A stretch of 9,139 bases of DNA from RUG14300 sp964561145 (GTDB lineage: Bacteria; Bacillota; Clostridia; Christensenellales; CAG-1252). Shown here one piece after another: positions 1 to 6,078 of this stretch. The position numbers and the translations under genes were made by a program. The stretch spans positions 1-9,139 of the forward strand of contig CAZLNZ010000034.1 of assembly GCA_964561145.1 (NCBI GenBank). The letters are read 5' to 3'. The stretch's first letter is position 1, and every line of letters starts with the position of its first letter. A model generated the notes under the pieces. It did no database searches. It was not told the origin of the DNA and saw only the letters and a list, made by a program, of their open reading frames with translations.

Positions 1-10
1 CTGAGGAGGA

Positions 11-355
11 GTGAGGAAAGGGCCGTTGCACTTCTTATTGGAATCTTTCCCGGCATTCCGTGAAGATTTCGACCGCTACCCGACCCTGAAGACTGGTCTG
101 GAGCGGATGCTCTGTCCGCGAGTCCATTTCAAGATGCTTATATTCGACTTCGATACAGCCTATATCGGCTCCGCCAATCTGACCGGAGCCGGCATAGGCA
201 TGAAAAGCAATAGCCGCCGCAACTTCGAGGCCGGCATCCTTACCGATGACCCAGCTCTTGTTGAAGCTGCCTCAGAGCAATTCGACAGCGTATGGCGCGG
301 CGAGCACTGCACCCACTGCGGCCGCCACCAATACTGCTCCGACCCCATCAAATGA
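11..355 (+). pseudogene. C-terminal part of a phospholipase D-family (HKD) protein, 5' end broken or cut off
   Basis: The frame carries one HKD motif of the phospholipase D superfamily: H and K in VHFKML, a following D, then GSANLTGAG (about residues 39-62). The tail has a Cys/His cluster, CTHCGRHQYC (about residues 100-109), seen in a group of PLD-like bacterial proteins. Such proteins cleave or transfer phosphodiester bonds in nucleic acids or lipids; the substrate here is unknown. One HKD motif normally needs a second, by dimerisation or in the missing part. An in-frame TGA lies at 2-4. The first usable start is GTG at 11, directly touching an AGGAGGA run with no spacer, so it is a poor start. 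Similarity to a longer family seems to run right up to the TGA, so this is probably a nonsense or frameshift remnant, or a gene continuing from outside the window in another frame. The C-terminal 114 residues are intact. The gene is GC-rich, unlike its neighbour, and its last 8 bp overlap the end of the convergent DUF262 gene. Confidence 0.7.
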
Positions 356-2666
356 TATTAAGATCTTGCAGGAATTTTAGGCAGAAATCTTTGAGACTTG
401 CAGTTAATTTCTCGATATATTGTTCTAATGTTTCTCCTTTGTGTTCATAGAAATTGTTAGAGATTTCATCAGGGAACCAGGACATAGCTTTGTACCAATC
501 TGTTGACAATATATATTCGGGCAGATTCTCGGTTATCTTAACATCGCTTTTAGAAGGGATTCCAATCCAGATTTTATCTGATACAAATACAATATTCAAA
601 TATGGGTATCCATCGTAATGAACAGTTAAATCATGTCCACTGCGATATGCTTTGTCCAGCCCAAATAGTTTGTCAACTACGTAATTCCGTCGATTAGACA
701 GAAGTATATCTTGTTCTGTTTTATTAGTCTTTCGGTATAGCCATAGATTTTCGTCTTTATTTTTCAATTTTCCATAGTCGGAATTAGAAAATAAAGTTTG
801 GCATTCAACAATATTATCTATTATGTATTTTATCCCTGTAAACTGTTTTCTCCATTCGTATGATTGTGAGTTATATAAAGATAACCACTTTTTACGACAT
901 TTTAAATAAAATGCTTCTGGGGATATTTGTCTTGGTTCCGCAACTGACTGTTTTTGTTCTTCTACTGCCTTGAGATAGCTGAATATCATTCGATGTATCC
1001 ACCTTGCAGGGATTTTACTACCTTTAAGATGTCCAGCCTCATATTTCAGTTTCAGATCGCTTACTACATTATGGTCATACTCTTCTCCCACAAATGTAAG
1101 CATAGCAGTGATAAAATCAAAATCGGACGACTCTTTACGAATATATCGTTCACCTACAATATATTCATAAGCCTCAATAATTTTTTTCCATTCTTTTGGC
1201 GACATGATGTCATCATCTGGCAAAAGCACTCCAATTTGTCCTTGGAATCTCTTGCGTCTTTCCTGAATAAAGAATAAGTCTGTCATTTCGGATGATGATA
1301 AGCACATTATAGCCTTTCTGCGCTCTTCCTCTCGCTGATATTCACTAAATGCGGCAATCTTTTCATCCCGAAGATACTCATATATTTGAGAGGATGGAAT
1401 TTGATCAAAAGACTTTATTATGTTGTGAAAGTTTCTATAACCTATCTCTGTGTTATAAATCAAATTATGTATCGGTCGCCACCATAATTTGAAGTTTATT
1501 TCATCAAGTGGTTTATAGCCGGTTTTTTCAGCATAATGACATATTGCATAGTTGACTGCTCGTATTTGATAATCCGCATCAGTAAAAATATCGACCAACT
1601 GTGTACGTTCCCCACTATACCAGAATGACTTCAAGATGCTGTCAAGAGATGCATAATTTTCTACAAGCCAGTCGAAAATATTTTCAATATCGGATATGTG
1701 CTCACAAAACTCTTTGTAAGCGTCGAAGCTTACAAAGGCTACGTCTGTACGATTGCCTTTGATTTTACTTTCTTCTATTTGCGATATATAGCCATAAGAG
1801 TCAGACGTGTATTTGACTCCCATCCATAATGCTGTCTCATTGATATAGTTCTGAAAGAAAACATCTGATTCAGAGGAATTATCAGTAGCTATTTTATCAA
1901 AGAATATTAGCCAATCGTTATCCAATTTATCTTTTATCTCGTCCGGAATTGAATACTCACTCATAAATTTCTGTTTGAACAGTTCGTAAGTAGTAAGATC
2001 TCGTCCGCGAGAGTTCATTTTTTGATACTGGAATTCATCTGTTCCGTCTTCCAGTTTCATATAATCAAAATTCAGCTTACACGAATCTGATATGAGATTA
2101 TTTTCAATCTCTTTTAGTGTTGATTCTTTTAGATTTTTCAACCTGCTATGAATTTCATCCAACATGACTAATATGTTGTTGACAGTCGGATCGTTTTCCC
2201 ATATTGGAAAAAACTCTCGGGACAACTTTAGTACACGAGATAATTTATTGATGTTTGCTAAATCTTCGTCAAATTTTATATCGAACAGGAAGTCAGTAAA
2301 TTCCGAGGCATAAATTCGGCCATACCAGCCAAAGTTATGCAATCTTTTTGATAATTCAGGATTTGCCTTGTCCCCTAAACGCTTTGATATGTAGAGATGG
2401 AATAGGAAACAGGTTGTCAATCGCTGTTGCCCATCCACAGCAACAAATCCTTCAAGACCGTTGTTATTGGAACCAAAAACTAAGCCTATATGAGTTGCCC
2501 GATTATTATTCGCGGCTACAATAATATCTTTCACGAAATTTTTTCGAGTATCCTCTATCTTTAAATCGTTAGTTCTACCTTGTGCATAATCTCGTTGATA
2601 ATCCGGGATTATTAACATATGGGACAGTAACTGATATAATGTCTTGTTCTTTTCTATTTTGCTCAT
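348..2666 (-). CDS. DUF262 protein B (772 aa), second gene of the paired operon, no HNH motif seen
   Basis: The N-terminus is a clear DUF262 (ParB/Srx-like fold) domain: IPDYQRDYAQG at residues 20-30 and VDGQQRLTT at 77-85. The family motif KMNSRGRDLTTYELFK follows at 216-231. DUF262 domains occur in type IV restriction enzymes such as GmrSD and in SspE, where the DGQQR motif is linked to NTP binding or hydrolysis. A middle block (about 390-482), ending in ERRKRFQGQIGVLL, resembles the helical part of longer DUF262 proteins. The last roughly 270 residues show no EHIxP or GNLxLL motif of DUF1524/HNH nucleases, and I cannot name that domain; it is rich in aromatic and charged residues. The start ATG overlaps the stop of the upstream DUF262 gene (ATGA), so the two are almost certainly translationally coupled. 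The gene is AT-rich. The likely role is anti-phage or anti-foreign-DNA defence together with its partner; that role is inferred, while the family assignment is firm. Confidence 0.88.
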   Translation of the reverse strand: MSKIEKNKTLYQLLSHMLIIPDYQRDYAQGRTNDLKIEDTRKNFVKDIIVAANNNRATHIGLVFGSNNNGLEGFVAVDGQQRLTTCFLFHLYISKRLGDKANPELSKRLHNFGWYGRIYASEFTDFLFDIKFDEDLANINKLSRVLKLSREFFPIWENDPTVNNILVMLDEIHSRLKNLKESTLKEIENNLISDSCKLNFDYMKLEDGTDEFQYQKMNSRGRDLTTYELFKQKFMSEYSIPDEIKDKLDNDWLIFFDKIATDNSSESDVFFQNYINETALWMGVKYTSDSYGYISQIEESKIKGNRTDVAFVSFDAYKEFCEHISDIENIFDWLVENYASLDSILKSFWYSGERTQLVDIFTDADYQIRAVNYAICHYAEKTGYKPLDEINFKLWWRPIHNLIYNTEIGYRNFHNIIKSFDQIPSSQIYEYLRDEKIAAFSEYQREEERRKAIMCLSSSEMTDLFFIQERRKRFQGQIGVLLPDDDIMSPKEWKKIIEAYEYIVGERYIRKESSDFDFITAMLTFVGEEYDHNVVSDLKLKYEAGHLKGSKIPARWIHRMIFSYLKAVEEQKQSVAEPRQISPEAFYLKCRKKWLSLYNSQSYEWRKQFTGIKYIIDNIVECQTLFSNSDYGKLKNKDENLWLYRKTNKTEQDILLSNRRNYVVDKLFGLDKAYRSGHDLTVHYDGYPYLNIVFVSDKIWIGIPSKSDVKITENLPEYILSTDWYKAMSWFPDEISNNFYEHKGETLEQYIEKLTASLKDFCLKFLQDLNII

Positions 2667-4447
2667 GCTTTGAGTTTGTTGATGGTTTTAACAAAGAACT
2701 TGATAAACGAATCTTTATCAGACTCTGCCCCGTTCAGATAATTATCTTTTGCCCAATGATATAATTCATCGGGTTCATTTCTAAATGTTTTATCAAACAT
2801 AAGCTGGGTCCCTTTGGGCACAAAATAACCTTCGTTGATTCGTTCGTGTATTATAGACCTTTTGATAGCGAAGGGAGAGGCTGCATAAGCCTGATCTCTA
2901 TTTATCGAAGCATTAAGGATTGCCATATTTCCGATGCTATTTTGTCTATCCTCGTTATCATCATTTTCATTAACGATGGAGTTGACTTCATCGAATATTT
3001 CAGCAAATTTTTCAGATGTTAACTCCTTGGAAATAGCCTCAGTCAATTTCTTTTTAACATCTTCTTCATCTTCTCCGTCTTCTGCTGTTATTCTAATGTC
3101 TCGGACTCGCTTCATTGTTGACACATTCGATTCTCCAATTAGTTTAATTCTATCCGCTGGCAAATACATAAGAATACCCTTAATCCATTGTTGCCATTCA
3201 ATGGCAGACCTTATACGCAGACTATTCGTTGCGTGGACATGTTCTTTATCATATCCTTCGTCCCTCAGCAAATCGAATCGGAATCGATGAGTAAAACCAT
3301 ATCTATCTTCAATTTTTGTACTTGCTGTTTTTCTTTCTATGAGGTCACATAATATATTAAAGAGCAATAAAGCAGGGAATGTTTTATTATCTTTATAAAC
3401 TAAATTTTGAAGTTTAGTACCTGCTTTCACCCATTCGGTAACTTTTTTTACGAGTTTATTTCCAAATTCGTCAGAGACAACATCTTCCATTATATCCCTT
3501 AATTGAATATTAGTTCCAGTGATAAGGAAACCTACCAAATTATAATATAATGGATTGTCATACATCATTTCCATTCGGTGAAAAGTCTGGACTAAACGCT
3601 TCCATACATTAACACCTTTTGCAGTATCATTTTTAAGTCGGTTATACAAAGGGTAGTCAAGATATTCATTCTGTTCTTCTTGAATTTTATTTAATGACAC
3701 ATCCAAGATATAGCTCATTCGGCTTTGGTCATGACGGCTATTAAAATCCTTAGATATAAAAGAATAGAACTTGTTGTCCTGAAAACGATATTCCATACTT
3801 TGCCATGCAGCTGCCCTTTCGTTTCTTTGGGATGCTATTGTACAGGTGTTTGATAATAAAAACACCTTGCAGAGTTCTACGTCTGTAAGTGCAATGCGTT
3901 TGCCATTTAGCTTTTCAAATGTTTTAGGGCCTTCATCTGGGTCATCAAGCTCGTACCACAAAAATGTTGCTTTTTCAAAGAAGACCTTTTCAAAGTGGGT
4001 TATATCAATCTGGGGAAGCAATGTGTCAATCATTGATTCTGCCCTCTTGAAATTTCGCACATCTGGGGTTTCTTTTGTGTCTCTTGTGACTTGAAACGAA
4101 AGATATTTGGTGCTTTCATGTCGTTTTTCGTATTCAAGAGAGAAGCAATTGCTTTTATCGAATGGGTGGTTTTCCAGCACGCCATTTTCATATAATCTTC
4201 GCCAAATTAAAAAGAAGGTAGTTAGGCGTTGTTGCCCGTCCACTACTATGATTTTGCCATCTTTACGTGCTACAACGAGAGGTTGCATATAATAAGGCTT
4301 ATCACCCTGATATTCGTTGAGATCTTCAATCAGGTACTTAACATCGTTTGCCCGCCACTTATAACCCCTCTGGTAAGATGGAATAAAAAAGCTACAGCCT
4401 GAAATGTCTGTTATATGAATATCATCACGTAATTGTGAATTAGCCAT
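2663..4447 (-). CDS. DUF262-DUF1524 protein A (594 aa), GmrSD-like
   Basis: The DUF262 domain has IPSYQRGYKW at residues 22-31, VVDGQQRLTT at 68-77 and the later family motif FEKLNGKRIALTDVELCK at 177-194. The C-terminal half looks like DUF1524, an HNH/His-Me type nuclease domain. DKEHVH at 400-405 stands for the usual D-x-E-H-I metal and catalytic motif. NSIGNMAILNASIN at 503-516 stands for the GNLxLL...N motif, followed by the FAIKR...GYFVPKGT block typical of these proteins. The usual proline after EHI is replaced (EHVHAT), but both histidines and the asparagines are kept, so activity is plausible. GmrSD cleaves phage DNA with glucosylated cytosines and SspE uses the same architecture; which modification is sensed here cannot be read from sequence. 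It is the first gene of the operon, expressed from a promoter just upstream, and its TGA overlaps the ATG of protein B. Confidence 0.88.
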   Translation of the reverse strand: MANSQLRDDIHITDISGCSFFIPSYQRGYKWRANDVKYLIEDLNEYQGDKPYYMQPLVVARKDGKIIVVDGQQRLTTFFLIWRRLYENGVLENHPFDKSNCFSLEYEKRHESTKYLSFQVTRDTKETPDVRNFKRAESMIDTLLPQIDITHFEKVFFEKATFLWYELDDPDEGPKTFEKLNGKRIALTDVELCKVFLLSNTCTIASQRNERAAAWQSMEYRFQDNKFYSFISKDFNSRHDQSRMSYILDVSLNKIQEEQNEYLDYPLYNRLKNDTAKGVNVWKRLVQTFHRMEMMYDNPLYYNLVGFLITGTNIQLRDIMEDVVSDEFGNKLVKKVTEWVKAGTKLQNLVYKDNKTFPALLLFNILCDLIERKTASTKIEDRYGFTHRFRFDLLRDEGYDKEHVHATNSLRIRSAIEWQQWIKGILMYLPADRIKLIGESNVSTMKRVRDIRITAEDGEDEEDVKKKLTEAISKELTSEKFAEIFDEVNSIVNENDDNEDRQNSIGNMAILNASINRDQAYAASPFAIKRSIIHERINEGYFVPKGTQLMFDKTFRNEPDELYHWAKDNYLNGAESDKDSFIKFFVKTINKLKA

Positions 4448-4477
4448 AACTGAGTTTTAAAGAAATTATTATTTATG

Positions 4478-4510
4478 TAAAATTAATTTTGCGGGGTTTT
4501 AATTCTCAAT
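4478..4510 (-). promoter_or_regulatory. Candidate promoter of the DUF262 operon
   Basis: Read on the minus strand, ATTG (4507-4510) is followed after 21 bp by TAATTTTA (4478-4485). This matches 3 of 4 and 5 of 6 fixed positions of the Bacteroidetes TTTG/TAnnTTTG promoter at an allowed spacing. Transcription would begin near 4471, about 24 nt before the ATG of protein A. The -33 element lies inside the tail of the restriction-enzyme relic. No strong ribosome-binding site is visible, which is normal in this phylum. Confidence 0.45.
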
Positions 4511-4738
4511 ACAGCGATAAAAACACCTATAGATTATCCAGATTTGAAGGAGAGTCTTAATAGTGATAGCGCCATCAACTTCTTTTGCCTAAAATACCAT
4601 GAAGTATTTGTAATTGTCTCCAGCGAGGTCTGCCTATTTGTTGCCGAGCTACAACTTGTCGGCGGTCTCGGCATTGGCGAGATGGTCTCCTTTAGTCTCG
4701 ATTAACAATGTCATACCAATCCAGTTAAGTGTCGGCAT
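4499..4738 (-). pseudogene. Decayed C-terminus of a type III restriction / DEAD-helicase-like protein
   Basis: An 80-codon minus-strand frame without frameshift reads LLIETKGDHLANAETADKL (codons 11-29), then a TAG, LGNK, TAG, ADLAGDNYKYFMVF, TAG and AKEVDGAITIKTLLQI. The ETKGDHL element followed by a Trp/Lys-containing segment and a YKYFMVF-like strand is the C-terminal PD-(D/E)xK-type nuclease end of type III Res-like helicase-nucleases. Three TAG codons (4649-4651, 4634-4636, 4589-4591) sit where Gln, Trp and Gln would fit, each one base change away. Everything upstream of the nuclease end is missing, so the gene is not functional. It lies 2-4 bp downstream of the HTH controller stop and runs into the DUF262 promoter, so it is a scar of an earlier restriction-modification locus. 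Confidence 0.68.
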
Positions 4739-4742
4739 ATCT

Positions 4743-4943
4743 TTACTTACAGCTTTGAATCAAATCCTTAATATCGACATCCAATAATTCAGCAATACGA
4801 TTAAGTGTAGGTAAGTCTGGCTGAATCGCATTGGTACACCACTTTGAAATTGTAGTGGGGTTCTTATCCAATTCTTCAGCCAGCCATTTACTGGTCTTTT
4901 TCTTCTCGCATAAAACTACTTTGAGGCGATTTAAGTCTTTCAT
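4743..4943 (-). CDS. Small XRE/Cro-type HTH controller (66 aa)
   Basis: This is a compact helix-turn-helix protein that is almost all HTH. The region KWLAEELDKNPTTISKWCTN (residues 18-37) holds the two HTH helices, and LPTLNRIAELLDVDIKDLI is the usual following helix pair. Proteins of this size and sequence style commonly stand before restriction-modification genes in Bacteroidetes and act as dosage controllers, like C proteins. The ATG at 4941-4943 is well placed 6 bp from a 23-bp near-palindrome that overlaps the promoter -7 box, so negative autoregulation is likely. Directly downstream is the type III relic, then the DUF262 operon. The protein is intact and unbroken although its original target genes appear lost. 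It may now control the DUF262 genes by read-through or in trans; that is inference. Confidence 0.88.
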   Translation of the reverse strand: MKDLNRLKVVLCEKKKTSKWLAEELDKNPTTISKWCTNAIQPDLPTLNRIAELLDVDIKDLIQSCK

Positions 4944-4949
4944 TATATC

Positions 4950-4972
4950 AAATTTGAATCTGATCCAAATTT
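4950..4972. promoter_or_regulatory. 23-bp near-palindromic operator of the HTH gene
   Basis: The arms AAATTTG and CAAATTT surround a core such that 10 of 11 base pairs are symmetric about the adenine/thymine at 4961. The single mismatch is G opposite T. The site ends 6 bp before the start codon and covers most of the -7 box (4966-4973), so a bound dimer would block RNA polymerase. The size fits an XRE-family dimer site. Assignment to the adjacent HTH protein is inference from position. Confidence 0.65.
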
Positions 4973-4996
4973 AATGAAATTTACCGAGACTGCAAT
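4966..4996 (-). promoter_or_regulatory. Promoter of the HTH controller
   Basis: On the minus strand ATTG (4993-4996), 19 bp, then TAAATTTG (4966-4973), which is a perfect TAnnTTTG -7 box at canonical spacing. Transcription would begin near 4960, giving a leader of about 15 nt. The -7 box is embedded in the near-palindrome at 4950-4972. Confidence 0.7.
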
Positions 4997-5074
4997 ATGT
5001 TGGTTTTACTAAAGCGACAAAATATTTTTTTGAAGATTTTTTTCATTACGCAGATAGGCTGCATCCGCCCTGTC

Positions 5075-5082
5075 TAACTTTG
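5075..5082 (+). promoter_or_regulatory. -7 box of the tRNA transcript
   Basis: TAACTTTG followed by CAG is a perfect TAnnTTTG element and resembles the strong -7 regions before stable RNA genes in Bacteroidetes. No TTTG is present 19-21 bp upstream, so the -33 element is weak or absent. Transcription would start near 5089 and run through the structured leader and the tRNA genes. It is divergent from the HTH promoter. Confidence 0.5.
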
Positions 5083-5110
5083 CAGTGTCAAAAGGATGGA
5101 AGCCTGGGTG

Positions 5111-5220
5111 AGCGGTCGTTATCGGCTTACCGCTTTCGGAGAAAGAAACCAGCCCTCTGCTAAAGGGGCGAGCCTCACAAAAGGCTCCGAAAGTCGAATT
5201 GCAAATCGGCGAAGACCGCT
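5111..5220 (+). ncRNA. Structured leader RNA, tRNA-Ser-like in outline, family unknown
   Basis: A perfect 7-bp outer helix pairs AGCGGTC (5111-5117) with GACCGCT (5214-5220). A perfect 9-bp inner helix pairs CTTTCGGAG (5133-5141) with CTCCGAAAG (5185-5193). Inside it, CCCT (5153-5156) and AGGG (5164-5167) enclose the 7-nt loop CTGCTAA, which looks like a serine (GCT) anticodon arm. GAGCC (5170-5174) and GGCTC (5183-5187) form a variable-arm-like hairpin that competes with the inner helix. There is no proper T-arm, and 110 nt is long for a tRNA. It may be a decayed tRNA-Ser, a leader controlling tRNA transcription, or a distinct RNA. The opposite strand carries an open frame over this region that looks accidental. 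Confidence 0.45.
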
Positions 5221-5264
5221 GAGATAAACTCAATCTGAGCCAATCTTTCTGCTTCCGCCAACAC

Positions 5265-5370
5265 TGGGGTGTCGCATAGCGGCTATTGCAGGAGACTGGA
5301 GATCCTTGAGCCGCATGGCAAAAAAATCTCCCGTCTTCGGACATCGTAGGTTCGAGTCCTACCGCCCCAA
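5265..5370 (+). tRNA. tRNA-Tyr-like type II tRNA with a 31-nt anticodon loop
   Basis: All arms of a type II tRNA are present. The acceptor TGGGGTG (5265-5271) pairs with CGCCCCA (5363-5369), seven pairs with one wobble. The D-stem is GCA/TGC (5274-5276, 5287-5289) with GG in the loop. The anticodon stem GGAGA/TCTCC (5291-5295, 5327-5331) has five pairs. The variable arm is GTC-TTCG-GAC (5333-5342). The T-arm is GTAGG/CCTAC around TTCGAGT (5346-5362). The variable-arm layout closely follows bacterial tRNA-Tyr, whose loop would be CTGTAAA. Here the loop runs 5296-5326, 31 nt, beginning CTGGAG and ending in seven A. The excess of 24 nt removes any normal anticodon. A second GGAGAT (5298-5303) can pair with ATCTCC instead, giving an alternative 6-bp stem. 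No CCA is encoded. It is either a disrupted pseudo-tRNA or a tRNA-like RNA with another role. Confidence 0.6.
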
Positions 5371-5378
5371 CAAATTAT

Positions 5379-5452
5379 GCTTCCGTAGCTCAGTGGATTA
5401 GAGCGTCACGCTACGAACGTGAGGGTCGCAGGTTCGACTCCTGCCGGAAATA
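5379..5452 (+). tRNA. tRNA-Arg (anticodon ACG)
   Basis: A 74-nt cloverleaf. The D-stem is GCTC/GAGC, the anticodon stem TCACG/CGTGA around CTACGAA (anticodon ACG, read as ICG after deamination), and the T-stem GCAGG/CCTGC around TTCGACT. The acceptor GCTTCCG/CGGAAAT has a G-U first pair and a C-A mismatch at the second pair. The sister tRNA downstream keeps C-G there, so this copy has probably lost one pair. The bases CCA follow at 5453-5455, possibly encoded, possibly chance. It starts 8 nt after the tRNA-Tyr-like gene and its first 27 nt are nearly identical to the next tRNA, so one is likely a duplicate of the other. Confidence 0.85.
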
Positions 5453-5461
5453 CCAATCAAT

Positions 5462-5535
5462 GCTTCCGTAGCTCAGCGGATCAGAGCATCCCACTTCTAA
5501 TGGGAGGGGCGCAAGTTCGAGTCTTGCCGGAAGTA
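5462..5535 (+). tRNA. tRNA-Arg (anticodon TCT)
   Basis: A complete 74-nt cloverleaf. The acceptor GCTTCCG/CGGAAGT has a G-U first pair and is otherwise fully paired. The D-stem is GCTC/GAGC, the anticodon stem TCCCA/TGGGA around CTTCTAA (anticodon TCT, reading AGA/AGG), and the T-stem GCAAG/CTTGC around TTCGAGT. The discriminator is A, and no CCA follows (CAG instead), so CCA would be added enzymatically. It is the last gene of the RNA transcript; a perfect hairpin lies 11 nt downstream. Confidence 0.9.
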
Positions 5536-5546
5536 CAGACAGGATA

Positions 5547-5589
5547 AAGGCTTTGACATACTGCGCATGGGCGAGATTGTCAAAGCCTT
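5547..5589. terminator. Hairpin between the tRNA block and the WYL-type gene
   Basis: AAGGCTTTGACA (5547-5558) and its exact complement TGTCAAAGCCTT (5578-5589) form a 12-bp stem with a 19-nt loop. It lies 11 nt after the last tRNA on the plus strand and 5 nt after the stop of the opposing gene, so it probably ends both transcripts. A strong U-run is lacking on either side, so the exact mechanism is open. Confidence 0.65.
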
Positions 5590-5594
5590 CGTTA

Positions 5595-6011
5595 TTATGC
5601 TTCCTCCAAGAGATGTTCAAGTTTATGCTTTACTTTGGTGAGGACATCCCCAAGTTCATTAACCGGCATGATGGCCTCGAACTGCCTCAGTTTGTCGAGG
5701 GCGTCGGAAATGAGATCACACATATCTGTATCCAGAAGTGAATTTGAAATGGAGTAGTCTTCATCGGCGTATCTGTAGAACTTCCCGTCGTAAACCACAA
5801 TCGGGGCTTCGTATCCGAGTTTATCCGACCTCATTACCTGAATATCGGCTTGGACTGTCCTGACCGATACGCCCCGGGTGATACCTTCCATCTCGTATAA
5901 AGCGTCGGAACAGGCTTCCACAAGGTCATCCAGAGTCCACCGCCTGTATTTGTTTCTCAGACACCGGTCTATTGTTTTGTATCTTATAAGTGCGTTTTTG
6001 TTTACTGGCAT
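5595..6011 (-). CDS. WYL-family-type HTH regulator lacking the WYL domain (138 aa)
   Basis: The opening MPVNKNALIRYKTIDRCL followed by RRWTLDDLVEACSDALYE, then SVRTVQADIQVMRSDKLGYEAPIVV (about residues 48-72), is the winged-HTH N-terminus of Bacteroidales WYL-domain regulators. In these the HTH is followed by a ligand-sensing WYL domain, with total length over 300 aa. Here the protein ends soon after the linker with a helical tail, VLTKVKHKLEHLLEEA, and TAA. No continuation is visible downstream, because the terminator hairpin begins 6 bp after the stop. It may be a natural short form that still binds DNA, or an old truncation whose end has been tidied. WYL proteins often regulate defence loci, which fits the setting. 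The nearest good promoter lies about 330 bp upstream. Confidence 0.8.
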   Translation of the reverse strand: MPVNKNALIRYKTIDRCLRNKYRRWTLDDLVEACSDALYEMEGITRGVSVRTVQADIQVMRSDKLGYEAPIVVYDGKFYRYADEDYSISNSLLDTDMCDLISDALDKLRQFEAIMPVNELGDVLTKVKHKLEHLLEEA

Positions 6012-6078
6012 GGCTGCGATAATAATCTTCTTTATTCATGATTTAATTTTTAGTTGAGGCCATGCTGTGACATGAGGA

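Noticed and set aside
2934..3290. 118-codon plus-strand frame (serine-rich) inside the DUF262 operon
   Set aside because: It is antisense to the conserved DUF1524-bearing half of protein A, and the serine-rich content is what antisense of acidic and basic helices gives.
5296..5326. Group I or group II intron in the anticodon loop
   Set aside because: The excess is only 24 nt, far below the size of any self-splicing intron core.
5009..5344. 111-codon open frame on the minus strand over the leader and tRNA-like gene
   Set aside because: It lies opposite strongly paired RNA helices, including the full tRNA-Tyr-like structure, and has no recognisable domain; similar accidental frames are common over stable-RNA regions.
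5265..5370. tmRNA 3' end, because of TTCGGAC before the T-arm
   Set aside because: A complete local cloverleaf with D-arm, anticodon stem and tRNA-Tyr-like variable arm pairs within 106 nt, and no tag-peptide frame or pseudoknot region is visible.
5411..5620. 69-codon minus-strand frame containing FRQESNLRPSRS
   Set aside because: This sequence is a known artefact of translating the antisense of tRNA genes; it covers both tRNA-Arg genes.
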